Assembly (NCBI GenBank): GCA_964622545.1
Contig: CAZUQM010000035.1
Coordinates: forward strand, 10,409 to 74,408
DNA: 64,000 nucleotides
Direction of reading: 5' to 3'
DNA from: JAFGLZ01 sp964622545
GTDB taxonomy: Bacteria > Planctomycetota > Phycisphaerae > UBA1845 > JAFGLZ01
Part shown: positions 51,832 through 60,442 of the stretch, piece after piece
Position numbering within the stretch: the first letter of the stretch is position 1
Layout: the number at the start of each line of letters is the position of its first letter
Made by a program: the position numbers and the translations under genes
The notes under the pieces: generated by a model
Database searches by the model: none
Told to the model about the DNA's origin: nothing
Seen by the model: the letters and a program-made list of their open reading frames with translations, nothing else

Positions 51832-53547
51832 TCAGTTCCGCCTCAACCGTTTCCGGAGCGATTCGATCGGCAGGGTGTTGACCACGTCGTCGGATTCGAG
51901 CCACCCGCGGCGAGCCACTCCGGTGGCGAACGGCAAGCAATTCAGTCCCTCGGTCTTGTGCGCATCGGTGCCGAGGCTGAAGGAACAACCCATTTCCCGC
52001 GCGTGCTTGACATAGGTGTCCGGCAAATCCAGCCGGTCCGGCTGTGCATTGATTTCCAGAAAGACGTCGTTCTCCGAACAGGCCTCGGCGACCTTCTCGA
52101 AGTCAAAGTTCATCGGATCGCGCCGGCCCAGAATGCGGCCCAGGGGGTGAGCGATAGCGTGGACTACTCCTGAACGGATGGCCGAGAGGTAGCGATCGGT
52201 CAGCTTCTCCTTTCCAACGTTGCGGTCGTAATGAATCGAAGCGATGACCCAGTCCAGGTCGGCCAGCACGTCTTCGTCCAGGTCCAGTTGGCCGGATTTC
52301 AGGATGTCGACCTCCACACCGGCCAGGAGCCAGAACCGATCGAGCTTGTCGTCCACCTTGCGGATCTCGTCGGCGTGGGCCTTGCACTTGTCGTTGTCCA
52401 ATCCTTTGGCCATGGTCACGCGCTTGGAATGGTCGGTGATGGCCAGATAGCTGAGCCCTCGGTCCTTTGCCGCTCGTGCCATCTCTTCGATGCTATGGTT
52501 TCCGTCGGACGCCGTGGTATGACATTGGAGATCGCCGCGGACGTCGTCGTGCGAGATGAGGTCCGGCAACTTGTCTTCGGCGGCGGCCTCGACCTCGCCG
52601 CGATCCTCGCGCATTTCGGGAGGTACCCAGCTCAGGTTCAGTCGGCGGTAGAGGGCGGCCTCGTCCCTTCCAGCCAGCAGATCGTCGCCCTTGAACAGTC
52701 CGTACTCGTTGAGCTTCCAGTCGCGATCGACGGCGATCCTGCGCACACGAATGTTGTGGGCCTTCGAGCCCGTAAAGTACATCAAGGCCGCGCCGAAGCT
52801 GCGGGGCTCGAAGAATCGGAAATCGACCTGCAGCCCACCGGTCAGGTGGACCGTGATCTTCTCCTTGCCGCGAGTGTCTACCTTGTCGATGCCTTCGTAA
52901 TCGAGGATGCCGTCCCCGGCCGCCTTGCGGTCGTCGGCCTGGATCAAGATATCGAGGTCGCCGACGGTGTCCTTACAGCGGCGGAAACTCCCGGCAACCT
53001 CGTAACGCCGCACGGCATCCACGCCATCCAGGTATTCCCGAAGGCTGCGAACGTGGTCTCCCGCTTCCTTCAGCGAGACGCGACCTGAGGTAGAGGCCAA
53101 CGTCTCGATGCCTTCGAGGATCTTGTCCTGGGTCTTGGCCCCGAAGCCCTCCAGCTCACGAACGCGGTCGTCCTCGCATGCCTCCCGCAAGTCATCCAGG
53201 TTGTCTACATCCAACTCCTTGTGGATCTGCATGGCCTTGCGCGGGCCGAGACTTGGCACCTTCATCAGGTCGGTCAGCTCCCTGGGCATCTCCTCTTGGA
53301 GCTGCTCCAGGCGCTTGCAGGTGCCGCGCTCCAGGATTTCGTTGATCTTCTCGGCCGTGCTCTCGCCGATGTTGGGCAGTTCGGAGAGGTCTTCCCCTTC
53401 CTCGGCGAGGTCCTTTAGCCTGTGAGACAAATCGCGCACGGTTCGTGCCGCGCTGCGATACGACCGCACGCGGAACGGGTTGGCTTCCTTCAGCTCCAGC
53501 AAATCGGCGATCTCGTCCAGGATGTCGGCGATTGGCGCGTTTTCCAT
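51832..53547 (-). CDS. polX: DNA polymerase/3'-5' exonuclease PolX
   Basis: 571 residues. The N-terminal helical HhH-type domain begins IADILDEIADLLELKEANPFRVRSY, followed by the polymerase palm with GSFRRCKDTVGDLDILI (catalytic Asp pair) and VDFRFF, and TGSKAHNIRVR in the fingers. The C-terminal PHP exonuclease has LQCHTTASDG, ITDHS, GVEVDI, IASIHYD, AIAHPLG and GTDAH, all metal ligands present. It is a base-excision-repair family X polymerase with proofreading. ATG at 53547 is preferred; the in-frame ATG at 53595 adds 16 non-homologous residues. Confidence 0.96.
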   Translation of the reverse strand: MENAPIADILDEIADLLELKEANPFRVRSYRSAARTVRDLSHRLKDLAEEGEDLSELPNIGESTAEKINEILERGTCKRLEQLQEEMPRELTDLMKVPSLGPRKAMQIHKELDVDNLDDLREACEDDRVRELEGFGAKTQDKILEGIETLASTSGRVSLKEAGDHVRSLREYLDGVDAVRRYEVAGSFRRCKDTVGDLDILIQADDRKAAGDGILDYEGIDKVDTRGKEKITVHLTGGLQVDFRFFEPRSFGAALMYFTGSKAHNIRVRRIAVDRDWKLNEYGLFKGDDLLAGRDEAALYRRLNLSWVPPEMREDRGEVEAAAEDKLPDLISHDDVRGDLQCHTTASDGNHSIEEMARAAKDRGLSYLAITDHSKRVTMAKGLDNDKCKAHADEIRKVDDKLDRFWLLAGVEVDILKSGQLDLDEDVLADLDWVIASIHYDRNVGKEKLTDRYLSAIRSGVVHAIAHPLGRILGRRDPMNFDFEKVAEACSENDVFLEINAQPDRLDLPDTYVKHAREMGCSFSLGTDAHKTEGLNCLPFATGVARRGWLESDDVVNTLPIESLRKRLRRN

Positions 53548-53911
53548 GACGGTTCCGCTCTCTGGGCTGCCCGATCCATCCGGCCCTTGTGTCATCGCGT
53601 GAATCCCTGGCCGCCAGTCGCGTCGTCCGCACCTGACCAGGAGCCAGGACGAGGGCTTCCGTTACGGTGAGAGGGCGTCGCCTTCTCGCATGAGGCCAGC
53701 ACTCGGTCTCAAAGGACGGGCACCACCATGTTGGATGCTGTAGCCTCGTGAGCTGCGTGCATCCCAGCGGTTTTTGCCTCAGGGGACGCGCAGGTCTCGT
53801 CTCGTCGCTGTGTGATCTGCCCGGCCACACGGCTATGTGACAGTGGAAACCGAGGAAGGTCTTCAGACGAGGGCGCTAGGCGTAGAGGCATCGTTGAAGG
53901 CCGTGTCAGGA

Positions 53912-54010
53912 TTACCGAAGCGCAGTGCGTTTTGCAGGATCGTCGCGCGCCCCTGCGGTTCCGATCAGGACGGCCGCCAGGGCCGAAGCCAAGGTCTTCG
54001 TCTCAGACAA
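53912..54010 (-). CDS. Possible tiny hydrophobic peptide gene
   Basis: A 32-residue frame starts with TTG at 54010 and has a strong ribosome site, AAGGAGGGG, 7 nt before it. The product begins LSETKTLASALAAVLIGTAG and is Ala/Leu-rich then charged, so it could be a membrane-active microprotein or a mere signal-peptide remnant. The hairpin at 54034-54064 sits just upstream. No homologue is recognised; the call rests on the ribosome site and composition only. Confidence 0.28.
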   Translation of the reverse strand: MSETKTLASALAAVLIGTAGARDDPAKRTALR

Positions 54011-54033
54011 GCCTTTCCCCTCCTTGATAAGGG

Positions 54034-54064
54034 GCCCCTTCGTGCGAAGGACACACGAAGGGGC
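54034..54064. terminator. Perfect 11-bp hairpin
   Basis: GCCCCTTCGTG (54034-54044) pairs exactly with CACGAAGGGGC (54054-54064) around a 9-nt loop. It lies 50 nt past the stop of the PEP-CTERM gene (minus strand) and just ahead of the small TTG frame's ribosome site. There is no U-tract, so it could end PEP-CTERM transcription or regulate the small frame. Confidence 0.5.
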
Positions 54065-54113
54065 TTCGTGTCTTGTCGGACGGCATCGAGGACTGTCGCT
54101 GACCCTTTCGCAG

Positions 54114-54911
54114 CTACACACCTCGCCTCCTACGCAAGACCGGCAGCACCCCGGCGGCCAGCAACGCGAGTGAGGCCGGCTCGGGAACCGCGGTGATGAA
54201 CGTCTGTAAGACGTCGTGATTCTCGTTGGCTCCACCGGTGTTTCCGGCAAAGCCGACGTAGGCTCGAGCACCGGGACCGAACAACGCCGTCAGGTCTACG
54301 TTCCAGCTGCCGGTCACAGGAGCGAGCGCATCGGAATCAAACGTCACCGACAACGTGTTCGTGGGATCATCATAATTGACGGTCAGGTTGAAGAAGTCGT
54401 CTCTCTCGAGCGCGTCTCCAATATCGAGCGCGGCGATCTGCCCGCCGGAGCTGTGAATCTCGAGCGCGTTGCCGAAGGCCTCTCCCGCGTTCTGCCAGCT
54501 ATCCAGTGAGAATGCGAGGAACGCTCCAGACAAGCCGCCGCCCTCGAATCCGGGATTGGCGCCAAGGCCGTCCGTCTGCCAGATGAAGCCCATGCCGTCC
54601 GCACCACCGCCGCCTCGGTACGTAACCTGGCCGCGCATGAACACGTTCCAGTCCTGACCCGGGCTGAGCAGGTCGGCATTGAGCCATGAAGCTCCGACTT
54701 GGCCATTGCCGGCCGACGTCAATCGTAGACGCTTGGACGGGGTGAGGGCGCCGTCATCGGCGTAGAAAGCGTTACCCACCATCGTCCAGTCGGGGCTGCC
54801 CCATTCGAGCCCCTCGAACCAGTAGTTGTAAACCCCCGCATGGGCGGACGACGAAAGGCCCAGAAGTCCGCCGATCACCGCTAACGCGACAGCGATCGAA
54901 TACCGCGACAT
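54114..54911 (-). CDS. PEP-CTERM protein with L-type-lectin-like domain
   Basis: 265 residues. A signal peptide (about 1-26, SSAHAG) precedes a beta-sandwich (27-240) with legume-lectin-like features: GADGMGFIWQTDG, FSLDSW, NYDDPTNTLSVTFDSDA and ARAYVGFAGNTGG. The C-terminus VPEPASLALLAAGVLPVL followed by RRRRG is a textbook PEP-CTERM signal. It is probably an exported sugar-binding matrix protein. AAGGAGGAG lies 5 nt before the ATG at 54911. Divergent from the GntR/LacI-type regulator 572 bp away, suggesting regulation by it. Confidence 0.88.
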   Translation of the reverse strand: MSRYSIAVALAVIGGLLGLSSSAHAGVYNYWFEGLEWGSPDWTMVGNAFYADDGALTPSKRLRLTSAGNGQVGASWLNADLLSPGQDWNVFMRGQVTYRGGGGADGMGFIWQTDGLGANPGFEGGGLSGAFLAFSLDSWQNAGEAFGNALEIHSSGGQIAALDIGDALERDDFFNLTVNYDDPTNTLSVTFDSDALAPVTGSWNVDLTALFGPGARAYVGFAGNTGGANENHDVLQTFITAVPEPASLALLAAGVLPVLRRRRGV

Positions 54912-55483
54912 CGTTCTCCTCCTTACTCCCATGAAATCTCAGATCCGACGCAACGCCCCCAAAACGCGTTGCCTTGCTCTTCGTATAGACGTGTTCGCAC
55001 GTGAAAGGACCATCTGCGGCCGCCACCTCCCCTCTCCCGACCAGGCTCGGGGTTGAAGTGCTGTCGATCTTTCACGCCTCCACTCGTGAGTGCTCACCTG
55101 CTCAAGGTGGCCCACGCACACCTCCGCTTGCACCGAGAGACAGGCCCCGACAAAAGCATCGATTACAGCGTACCAAGGGATGCAATCCAGTGTCAAGCAA
55201 GGAATCATCACGATCGCTATTTCCCCAGTCACCCTCGCTCGTCTGCCAGCCATCTGTCCCACACCTTCATCCGTTGCGCGCGGGGGCAATGATCATAACC
55301 TATTTTGGATTAGCTTCTTAAGCTCCCGATTCACCGGCGATTTGACCCAAAGGCGTGCAAGAGCCCTGCCTGCAGCGAAGCGTTGTGTATCATGGCATAA
55401 GTACGCCATTTTACAGAGAACGAGAGCGCTGCTACACTGGGGCTTAGAACGATGCAATCGAGACTGTCCTGTGAGGAGGTCGC
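54912..55483. other. Divergent regulatory interval between PEP-CTERM and GntR/LacI genes
   Basis: No coding frame is convincing. It contains the ACGTG-TTCG-CACGT hairpin (54989-55002) and the ATGGC-N8-GCCAT repeat (55392-55409), which lies about 75 bp upstream of the regulator's GTG. A strong ribosome site, GAGGAGGT, ends at 55480. No sigma-54 site is present. Confidence 0.5.
55392..55409. promoter_or_regulatory. Inverted repeat, possible operator of the GntR/LacI regulator
   Basis: ATGGC-ATAAGTAC-GCCAT is a 5-bp inverted repeat with an 8-bp spacer, 75 bp upstream of the regulator start, in an AT-rich patch. Its geometry fits autoregulation by a dimeric winged-helix repressor. The match to any known operator is not established. 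Confidence 0.35.
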
Positions 55484-56623
55484 GTGAAGACCGCGGTTGA
55501 TGGCATCGACCGGCGCCTCGGCAAGCCGTTGCACGAACAGCTCGCAGCGATCATCCGGGGGGCCATCCTGGAGGGCTACTACAGACCGGGAGAGCGCATT
55601 GAGCCCGAGAGGGAGTTCATGCGCGCCAGCAAGCTCAGCTACCACACGGTCGCCCGGGCCTTCAGGAATCTCGCGGACGAGGGGCTCGTCGTCCGAAGAG
55701 TCGGCAGTGGGACGTTCGTCTCTGAGGCACTACCGACCGACAACAGCTCCCTCAAGACGATCGGCGTGGTGTACCACTGCCACGACGAGTTTTTCGCGTC
55801 GATTTTTGCCGGGATTCAAGATGAATGCCGTCAGCGCGGACACGTACCGCTACCCATCCTCGGGACACCGGATGCGTCCGGCGAGGATCGCGTCCTCAAA
55901 GAAGCTCAGAAGTACGAGCTCGCAGGCATGGTGGCTATCCCCAATCTCAAGACACGCAGCCACCGCGAGCTGCTCCGCCTGATCATCCAACACATGCCTG
56001 TCGTGCTCATGGATTCGTACCTGCCGGAGACCGCTTGTGATGCGGTCACAGTCGACAACGAGGAGGCCGCTTACCAGTTGACGCGCCACCTGTTGGACCT
56101 TGGGCATCGACAGATCGTGTTCTTGGCTGAGGAAATCGTCTATCCGCATGTGACAACCGTGCGGGATCGTGTCCGTGGCACGGGGCGGGCGCTCGAGCAA
56201 GAAGGGGCTGACAACAGGCAGCGTCGCGTGATCCAATACCCAGACCTGGAGCCGGGAAAAAGCGAAGGGCTGATGCACCGAATCGTGCTCGACCTCTTGG
56301 ATAGACCACAGGCCACGCGACCCACGGCGGTCATGTGCGACAACGACTTCGTAGCAGCCGTCGTCCTGCGCCTGCTACGCCAATGTGGACTCCGTGTGCC
56401 CCAAGACGTCTCTGTCACCGGCTTTGACGACCAGTCGTTCGCCCAGTATGCCGATCCGCCACTGACGACGGCCGCCCAGCCGCTGGAACGAATCGGCAGA
56501 CACGCAGTCCGGCTGTTGTTCGATCGGTTGGAGGAACCAAACAAGCAACCCGTCCGCGTAGTGCTCGACGCACCGCTGGTCGTGAGGGAGTCTACGGGAA
56601 TCGCGCCGGGTGCGAGCGGATAG
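55484..56623 (+). CDS. GntR-type transcription regulator with LacI-type sugar-sensing domain
   Basis: 379 residues. Residues 10-85 form a GntR winged helix (LHEQLAAIIRGAILEGYYRPGERIEPEREFMRASKLSYHTVARAFRNLADEGLV...GSGTFV). Residues 92-370 form a LacI/periplasmic-binding-like sensor: IGVVYHCHDEFFASIFAGIQDEC, AGMVAIPN, GHRQIVFLAEE, PTAVMCDNDFVAAVVLRLL and VTGFDDQSFAQYADPPLTT. This AraR-type layout binds sugars or sugar phosphates. It diverges from the lectin-like PEP-CTERM gene. GTG at 55484 with GAGGAGGT upstream. Confidence 0.92.
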   Translation: MKTAVDGIDRRLGKPLHEQLAAIIRGAILEGYYRPGERIEPEREFMRASKLSYHTVARAFRNLADEGLVVRRVGSGTFVSEALPTDNSSLKTIGVVYHCHDEFFASIFAGIQDECRQRGHVPLPILGTPDASGEDRVLKEAQKYELAGMVAIPNLKTRSHRELLRLIIQHMPVVLMDSYLPETACDAVTVDNEEAAYQLTRHLLDLGHRQIVFLAEEIVYPHVTTVRDRVRGTGRALEQEGADNRQRRVIQYPDLEPGKSEGLMHRIVLDLLDRPQATRPTAVMCDNDFVAAVVLRLLRQCGLRVPQDVSVTGFDDQSFAQYADPPLTTAAQPLERIGRHAVRLLFDRLEEPNKQPVRVVLDAPLVVRESTGIAPGASG

Positions 56624-56665
56624 GTGGACGGCTGGTCGCTCCGAGCGTAGGGCTCGCGCGAACAG

Positions 56666-56932
56666 TCACGATTCTGTGATAGAACTGACTGCAGGCAGCG
56701 GACGAACGATGGGCAACAGGTGCGACCTCTCAATCGTCACACCGACACGATCGCCGAGGGCTATCAGTTCGAGACCGATGAGACAATCATCGCAGATGGC
56801 GCTGTCGGGGCCGATTCCGTCAATGACTCTCAGAAGTCACCCCTGCACTGCCCAGTCTAGTTTCGGGAATGGGAAGCCCTCTTTCGAGAACACCGATCGA
56901 ACCCACTGACACTTGGCAAACCCACGACTCAC
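56666..56932 (-). pseudogene. Decayed small gene with in-frame stop, CDDC motif
   Basis: A frame starting with GTG at 56932, whose GTGA overlaps the stop of the neighbouring remnant, reads 31 codons (ending KLDWAVQG) then meets TGA at 56839-56837 and continues in frame for 56 more codons to 56666, including IGPDSAICDDCLIGLELIALG. The ICDDC pair recalls a small zinc-finger-like domain seen near restriction and mobile genes in other bacteria. With the inner stop it is best read as a broken gene. The overlap with the upstream remnant suggests a former operon. Confidence 0.4.
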
Positions 56933-57120
56933 GCGTCCCGAACGTCTCGCAGCTTCACAAGCTCGCCTCCTTCACGGACACGCCAGAAGGCCCAACCGTT
57001 CGTTGCCCTGCCCCTGGCCGCTGTGGCGGCTTTGCTCGGATGGTCATACATCCTGCCATCGAACTTGATGCGTCCGTTCGAATAGACGTGGGCCTTGAAG
57101 TCTCGACCCTTGTAGGAACG
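56929..57120 (-). pseudogene. Remnant of a RAMA/DUF4357-like domain gene
   Basis: A 63-residue frame beginning right after a TAG at 57121 and ending at 56929 has the C-terminal half of a RAMA-like domain: YKGRDFKAHVYSNGRIKF, then HPSKAATAARGR, then TNGWAFWRV. This pattern (YKG, G-I---G, PS-AA, NGW-FW) is found in proteins of restriction-modification and mobile elements. No start codon and no upstream part are present in frame, so it is a truncated 3' fragment. It lies just downstream of tRNA-Thr on the same strand. Confidence 0.6.
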
Positions 57121-57242
57121 CTATCGGCTTGCGTTCCTGCTGTGACACAGACTTGTTGGAGCAGTTTGCTAGCCGGAGGTAAGATCCTGGAAACACAGTC
57201 ACCTAGCGAGACTGTGCGACCTGTTGCGACGGCATGCCTCAC

Positions 57243-57315
57243 AGCCACCGTCCGGACTCGAACCGGAAACCTGCGGTTTACAAAACCGCTGCTCTGCCAA
57301 TTGAGCTACGGTGGC
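57243..57315 (-). tRNA. tRNA-Thr(TGT)
   Basis: Cloverleaf on the minus strand: acceptor GCCACCG/CGGTGGC (57315-57309 with 57250-57244), D arm with GCTCAATTGGCAGAGC, anticodon stem GCGGT/ACCGC with loop TTTGTAA and anticodon TGT, T arm with GGTTCGAGTCC. Discriminator base T; CCA is not encoded. It reads ACA threonine codons. The RAMA-like gene remnant lies just past its 3' end, a typical place for integrated elements. No duplicated att segment was found nearby. Confidence 0.95.
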
Positions 57316-57927
57316 AAAGGCTTGCTAAAGCATGGCTTGCAGCATTCTAAGGGCCGGCGGAAGGGCCTTCTCCTGTTGCCATCTATGGTTGTCGTGGCCG
57401 CTCTCCTCTCTCGAAAGCATCGTCGTTGGGAGACGTTAAGTTGAAAGACTGGTGTCTAGCACCCGCAGCTTGCCCTTCACCCCACGAGGTTATCGACGGC
57501 CCTGATGGCAGTCAAGCCGGGCCCGGAATGAGTCGAGCGAACTCGCTGGGTCTGTACCAATGCCAATCTTTCGGCGTCGACTTGAGCTGCTCCGAAGCTT
57601 CGACTCAGGCCATGGATTCGGTTCAAAACCGATGCACGAAGGTCGACCATCCGCTTCTGATCCCCGTGCCTCGTCGCTGCGCGCTCGGTCATACGCGGTC
57701 GAGAAAAAGCCGGAATCGGGGTAGGCGCGAGCAGAGATTGGAGCAGAATAGGCCGGACCCTGCGGCCGGGCCGTGAAGCCGGAGGCCTCTCCAGGGGGAT
57801 TCGACCACCGCACCGGGCGGAGGTACGCGCCCGATGTGCGAACGGTCCGACAAGGCACACGTGAGCAACGAGGTCGACGACGGGCACGAGGTTCGACAGG
57901 CCTACGGACGAGTGGAGGAGGTTCCAC
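57316..57927. other. Gene-free interval between tRNA-Thr and the MscS gene
   Basis: No frame in either strand looks coding. A self-complementary segment around 57576-57646 gives a superficially tRNA-like fold but lacks D-loop and anticodon elements. The last 25 bp carry AGGAGG, the ribosome site of the MscS-type gene. Confidence 0.5.
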
Positions 57928-60357
57928 ATGCATCGACCACGAAGATCGACGGCGGCCCTCATGGGGTTCACCTGGCTTGTGTGCGGATGGGCGGTCGCCT
58001 CCGCCGGTCAGACGTTCGGGGCGCCGAAACCTGCGAAGACGACGGCCACGACCACGTCCAGTGGGACCACCAAGCCGACCACCTCCCGCTCAACCACCCA
58101 GCTGCTTAAGACCGTTGATCGGGACAACCCCGTAGCGACCATCGGTTCGTTCCTGGAGCAGATGAACGAGTACAAGGAGGCCCTCGAGAAAGAGGAGCTG
58201 CGCGAGGCAACCGACGCCCTCGACCAGGCGGCCAAGTGCCTCGACCAGGGCAAGCTGCCCAAGGACGACCCAAAGCAACACGCTCGAGAGGCCGCTCGCT
58301 TCCTCAAGGAGGTTCTCGATCGCCTTCTCGTCTTCGAGAAGGAGCAGGACGAGCTGCGGAAGAGCTGGCAGGAGCACAAGGCAGCCGCCAGCCAGCCGGA
58401 CGCTCCGGTACGGCCGTACAAGGTCAAGGACACAGGCGTGGCGCTGCATCCGGTCAAGCGCGGCGAGGTCGTCACATGGCTCTTCGCGCCGGAGACGGTG
58501 GCCGAGGCCGAGGAGCTCTACGACAGCGTCAAGGCCAGGCCCCTGCTGTCCGGCAACGTCGGGGCCGGACTTGCCGTCGACGCGAAGGACGCCACGCAGA
58601 CCGCCCTGCCCGGTCAGGAAGCGCAGCAGAAGCTCAAAGGCGTGGATACCGACAATCCGGTGGAAACGCTCCAGTCCTTCCACAAGCAGATGTGTGACCA
58701 CACCAAGAAGCGGCTCGCCGGAGACCATACGGGGGCCACGTATCACCTGACGCTGGCCACGCGGTGTCTCCATCCCGCGGCCCTGGAAGGGCTGCCCGCC
58801 GCGGACCAGGCCAAGTTCGCCTCCGATGCCGCGAAGCTCATCAAGGAAGTCCTCGACCGCATGGTGGATGTGGAGGACTACATCGAGCGGAGGAAGAACG
58901 AGGCCCAGGACGCGGCGACCAAGAAGCCCCCTGAGCCGTGGGACGTCCAAGGGACCCGGATCGTCCTCGTGCACCACACGTCGTCGGAGGGCAGTCGGTG
59001 GGTCTTCAGCCCGGAGACGGTGCGAGACGCCGACGTGCTCTACCAGCGCGTCAAGGATCTGCCTCTGCTCCTGGATCCGAGCGAGGGTGGCGGCGCGGAG
59101 TATCAAGCTGCCAAGGAAGGGATCCCGGCCTGGGCGAGGAAGTCACTCTTCCACGTGGAGCTGTGGCAGTGGGCGATCCTCGTGCTCTTGGTCCCGGTGG
59201 GCATCCTGATGGGTTGGGTTGCCCTCGGCATCGGACGCGCGCTGCAGCGGATCTCGCAGGATACGCGGACGGACGTGGACGACCTGATCGTCAAGGCGCT
59301 GGCCAGGCCGTTGGGCTACCTGACCGCGACGGGCCTCTGGTACGTGGCCGTGGGGTACCTGGAGCTGCACAGCGACGCGCGGTATGTCTTGTACTTCATC
59401 GTACGCCTGGCCTTCTTCGCCGCCTTCACGAACGTCGCCTACAGGCTGACGGGTGTTCTGGGCGAGCTGGCGATTGCCCGAGTGCGTGCGTCGGAGCAAG
59501 ACGTCAGTTCCCAGGTGGAGCGATTGACGATCGGGACGGCCAAGGTCGTTGTGTTGATCGTCTGCGTCCTGCTGGCCGCGGACAACCTGGGCATGGACGT
59601 CGTCTCCCTGGTTGCCGGGCTCGGCATCGGCGGCTTGGCGGTGGCCCTGGCGGCCAAGGATACCCTGGCCAACTTCTTCGGCTCGATCATGATCATGGTC
59701 TACAAGCCTTTCCACGAGGGCGACTGGATCGTCGTCGACAAGACCGAGGGTACCGTGGAGGAGATCGGCTTCCGCGCCACGTCCATTCGAACCTTCTACA
59801 ACTCGATCGTGACGATCCCGAACTCCGACATCGTCATGACGCATGTGGACAACATGGGCCGCCGACGCTATCGCCGCGTCGTGGAGACCATCGGCATCAC
59901 CTACGACACGCCGGCCGAGAAGATCGAGGCCTTCCTCGAGGGCGTCAAGAACATCATCCAGGCCAATCCTTACACCCGGAAGGATTACTTCCACGTGGTC
60001 TTTAAGGGTTTCGGGGATTCCAGCCTGAACATCATGCTGTACTTCTTCCTGGAGTGCGGCGATTGGGCCACCGAGCTGGTCGAGAAGCAGCACGTCTTTC
60101 TGGAAGTGGTCCGTCTGGCCGACAGCCTCGGCGTGGGGTTCGCCTTCCCGACGCAGACGCTGCACGTCGAGACGCTGCCCGGCCAGGAGCCGATCCGGAT
60201 GGATCACACCGTTGACCGCGACCGCTTCGCCGCGATCGCCCGGAAGTACGGCAACGGCGGCGAGGAAAGCCGCCCTGCCGGTCTGGGGCTGTTCACCCCT
60301 CCACACCGAGAGACGCTGACCACCCGCGGCGCCGACAGCTACGACGACGGGGAGTGA
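57928..60357 (+). CDS. MscS-family mechanosensitive channel with duplicated periplasmic domain
   Basis: 809 residues. A signal-type N-terminus (1-31) precedes two related domains of about 145 residues, one at 63-207 starting VDRDNPVATIGSFLEQM, the other at 239-383 starting VDTDNPVETLQSFHKQM; both end with FAPETV/FSPETV--A--LY--VK--PLL. Then come transmembrane helices from about 410 and the MscS pore region near 545-590 (GMDVVSLVAGLGIGGLAVALAAKDTLANFFGS) followed by the cytoplasmic beta domain (FHEGDWIVVD). It should open on osmotic downshock. AGGAGG lies 6 nt before the ATG at 57928. Confidence 0.92.
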   Translation: MHRPRRSTAALMGFTWLVCGWAVASAGQTFGAPKPAKTTATTTSSGTTKPTTSRSTTQLLKTVDRDNPVATIGSFLEQMNEYKEALEKEELREATDALDQAAKCLDQGKLPKDDPKQHAREAARFLKEVLDRLLVFEKEQDELRKSWQEHKAAASQPDAPVRPYKVKDTGVALHPVKRGEVVTWLFAPETVAEAEELYDSVKARPLLSGNVGAGLAVDAKDATQTALPGQEAQQKLKGVDTDNPVETLQSFHKQMCDHTKKRLAGDHTGATYHLTLATRCLHPAALEGLPAADQAKFASDAAKLIKEVLDRMVDVEDYIERRKNEAQDAATKKPPEPWDVQGTRIVLVHHTSSEGSRWVFSPETVRDADVLYQRVKDLPLLLDPSEGGGAEYQAAKEGIPAWARKSLFHVELWQWAILVLLVPVGILMGWVALGIGRALQRISQDTRTDVDDLIVKALARPLGYLTATGLWYVAVGYLELHSDARYVLYFIVRLAFFAAFTNVAYRLTGVLGELAIARVRASEQDVSSQVERLTIGTAKVVVLIVCVLLAADNLGMDVVSLVAGLGIGGLAVALAAKDTLANFFGSIMIMVYKPFHEGDWIVVDKTEGTVEEIGFRATSIRTFYNSIVTIPNSDIVMTHVDNMGRRRYRRVVETIGITYDTPAEKIEAFLEGVKNIIQANPYTRKDYFHVVFKGFGDSSLNIMLYFFLECGDWATELVEKQHVFLEVVRLADSLGVGFAFPTQTLHVETLPGQEPIRMDHTVDRDRFAAIARKYGNGGEESRPAGLGLFTPPHRETLTTRGADSYDDGE

Positions 60358-60442
60358 CGGCGCGAGCCGCTCGAGCCGGCAGTGAGCCGGCGTACGGCAG
60401 CCCAGCGGAGCGCCCGCTGCGGTAAGGTAGGTGCCAAGGACG

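Larger units (their letters stand above)
53548..54113. other. Gene-poor interval upstream of polX
   Basis: About 565 bp between the polX start and the end of the PEP-CTERM gene, both on the minus strand. It contains the hairpin at 54034-54064 and the tiny frame at 53912-54010. Other frames are Arg/Ser/Pro-rich shadows. No promoter for polX could be placed. Confidence 0.5.

Noticed and set aside
55100..55140. TGGCCCACGCACACCTCCGC as a sigma-54 promoter
   Set aside because: The -12 GC is not at the required 10-bp distance from the -24 GG.
57576..57646. tRNA-like fold with a TTCAA loop and an 8-bp end stem
   Set aside because: No GG in a D-loop and no anticodon arm; the end stem is a palindromic GTCGAC.
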